Shown: in pieces, positions 62,735-64,000 of the stretch
How positions within the stretch are numbered: position 1 is the first letter of the stretch
Layout of the letters: each line of letters begins with the position of its first letter
DNA from: Chelydra serpentina
Lineage: Eukaryota > Chordata > Testudines > Chelydridae
Length of the DNA: 64,000 nt
NCBI GenBank assembly: GCA_037349315.1
Contig: JBAIAC010000007.1
Location: 9,238,001 to 9,302,000, forward strand
Direction: 5' to 3'
Notes under the pieces: model-generated
The model's input: the letters and a program-made list of their open reading frames with translations, nothing else
Database searches by the model: none
Told to the model about the DNA's origin: nothing
Position numbers and translations under genes: made by a program

Positions 62735-62889
62735 CATATGCAGTGTAAAGGTAGTCTTGTCGGTCCCACCTTGCATTTAGCGGTGATGCTCAGAGTACCT
62801 TTCCCAGACCTGTGGCTCAAAAGCTTGTCTCTCTCACCAACAGAAGTTGGTCCAATAAAATATATTACCTCACCCACATTGTCTCTCTG
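62735..62889 (+). mobile_element. Penelope-like repeat, second subfamily, copy 2, with inverted tail
   Basis: A 155-bp insertion between exact copies of GCATTAGTAA (62725-62734 and 62890-62899). The first 32 bp, including GTAGTCTTGTCGGTCCCA, match the reverse complement of the family 3' end. The rest is forward: CTTTCCCAGACCTG, AAGCTTGTCTCTCTCACCAA, CAGAAGTTGGTCCAATAAAA, ATATTACCTCACCCAC. The hammerhead-like stem found in other copies is deleted here. Confidence 0.75.
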
Positions 62890-62899
62890 GCATTAGTAA

Positions 62900-64000
62900 G
62901 TTATTCTGTTAAGGATTTATATTACTTTCTATATCTCAGATCATTCTCAAGACTGTCAGCTCTCACTGCTAATGGGGTAAAAGGCAATAAAACATTTTTT
63001 TCTGTCACTAAGCAACTGTGATTGAATACACATGTTGTTGAATAAGGTCCATTTTTAAGCATCACTCTTTATAGTGAAACTATAAACAGTGACTAATAAC
63101 TGAATATATATATTTCATAAAGTAAACCTTAACACCTTGATCTATCAGATGCCTGTGCACATCAAGTGGGTGGGGACTTGGGTGTGTAGTAGAAGGCACT
63201 TGCCCTTTGGCAAAAAAAATGTGTAGGTATCCAAAATAACTATACTTTTTGGGAGTGGACTGACTTTTACCAAGGTTAGTTACTGCACTTTGAATCTCAA
63301 CCTTTGTTTAAACCCCATACTTGCACATTTCTGAACCTTCAACCAGCTCTCTCCTTTCAGAATACCCATTTCACAGACTGAGATAAAAACCACAAGCATC
63401 ATGCTATGACAGTAAACTGCCAGTGATCATTAACAGTGCTGACTTAAAAGATAAAGGTTCTTTAGTTACTAAGCTGAAAGTATCTCATAGCAATTTGCTG
63501 CACTTTTTAAAAGTTATACAGCTATATGGAAAGCAGTACAGGCACCAGACAATCTGAAAATGCTAAACATGTTGCAAGTAGAAATCAACCCCTTTTACAT
63601 AAACTGGACATAGGACACCTGTATCCTCCAAATACATAGCTGTTACTTAATATGCAGTGCATTGAAACTTCTGCCTATAACACTTGCTATCAAGGAATGA
63701 CCCCAAAAAAATCTCGTTGCTCACTTGCTTGCCCCTGCAAGTGGTGGGAGAGAACTCGAGGATCATATATTTGTAGAGAATTTTCTAGCAATATGTTCAA
63801 TAGCAAAAATTTCAGCAATACCTATCACAACTGAAAACATGACATGATCTAATTATCACTAGAGTACAATTTATCATTTAATTTGACCTTGTTGATTTAA
63901 GAGGCAATATACCTGAGATTAAGATTTAGATGAGAGAAGGGCAAACCTGAAAAGGTTCAGAAGTCAGTTCCTGATATAAATTAGTACTTCTACAGTTGTG
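62900..64000. other. Intron sequence to window edge
   Basis: AT-rich. I recognise no exon or named repeat. SGPP1 exon 1 is not here. Confidence 0.45.

Larger units (their letters stand above)
36090..64000 (-). other. SGPP1: SGPP1 intron 1, partial
   Basis: At least 27.9 kb of intron upstream of exon 2. I looked on the minus strand for the exon 1 motifs (a PSTHA-like catalytic block followed by a donor) and did not find them. Exon 1 should therefore lie past the right edge. The intron holds most of the transposable elements listed below and no other convincing exon. Confidence 0.75.

Overview
The window is vertebrate nuclear DNA, most likely from a cryptodiran turtle. It has split exons with canonical GT/AG borders, a CpG-island promoter, and a dense layer of reptile-type transposable elements. 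The best organism markers are three copies of a tRNA-derived SINE whose tail matches the 3' end of a nearly intact CR1 LINE in the same window (the Pol III SINE / CR1 pairing known from turtles). DIRS-type and Penelope-like fragments fit the same picture. No species can be fixed from the sequence alone.

Only one host protein-coding gene is certain. The last two coding exons of SGPP1 (sphingosine-1-phosphate phosphatase 1) lie on the minus strand at 36000-36089 and 32680-33231. They are joined in phase 0 across a 2.77 kb intron. Everything from 36090 to the right edge is probably SGPP1 intron 1, because exon 1 was not found. Below 32680 lies the SGPP1 3' UTR, inside a 4.5 kb stretch without recognisable transposons. 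At 13.34-13.89 kb is a CpG island with GC boxes, three minus-strand CCAAT boxes and a CRE. It looks like a minus-strand promoter. By known vertebrate gene order beyond SGPP1 it could serve WDR89, whose coding exon would be off the left edge.

Layout: 0-8 kb, low gene content with an old CR1 fragment, a 375-bp duplication carrying a 45-bp micro-inversion, and MITEs. 8.2-10.5 kb, a decayed hAT transposase (TTF zinc finger, DUF4371-like, hAT dimerisation). 10.6-11.9 kb, CR1. 12.2-13.3 kb, a SINE and a 36-bp C-rich minisatellite beside the CpG island. 15.6-18.4 kb, an old CR1. 19.3-23.4 kb, a near full-length CR1 with intact ORF1 and an ORF2 broken by two lesions. 23.6-24.9 kb, a hAT element with a perfect 8-bp target duplication. 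27.5-28.2 kb, Penelope-like and nested DNA repeats. 28.2-36.1 kb, the SGPP1 3' end. 36-64 kb, intron 1 with MITEs, two DIRS fragments, a MIR, a SINE and several Penelope-like insertions.

I see no undescribed multi-gene system. The most unusual observations are small insertions that begin with an inverted copy of their own 3' end inside clean 10-12 bp target duplications, their hammerhead-like core motif, and the micro-inversion between the two duplicated segments.
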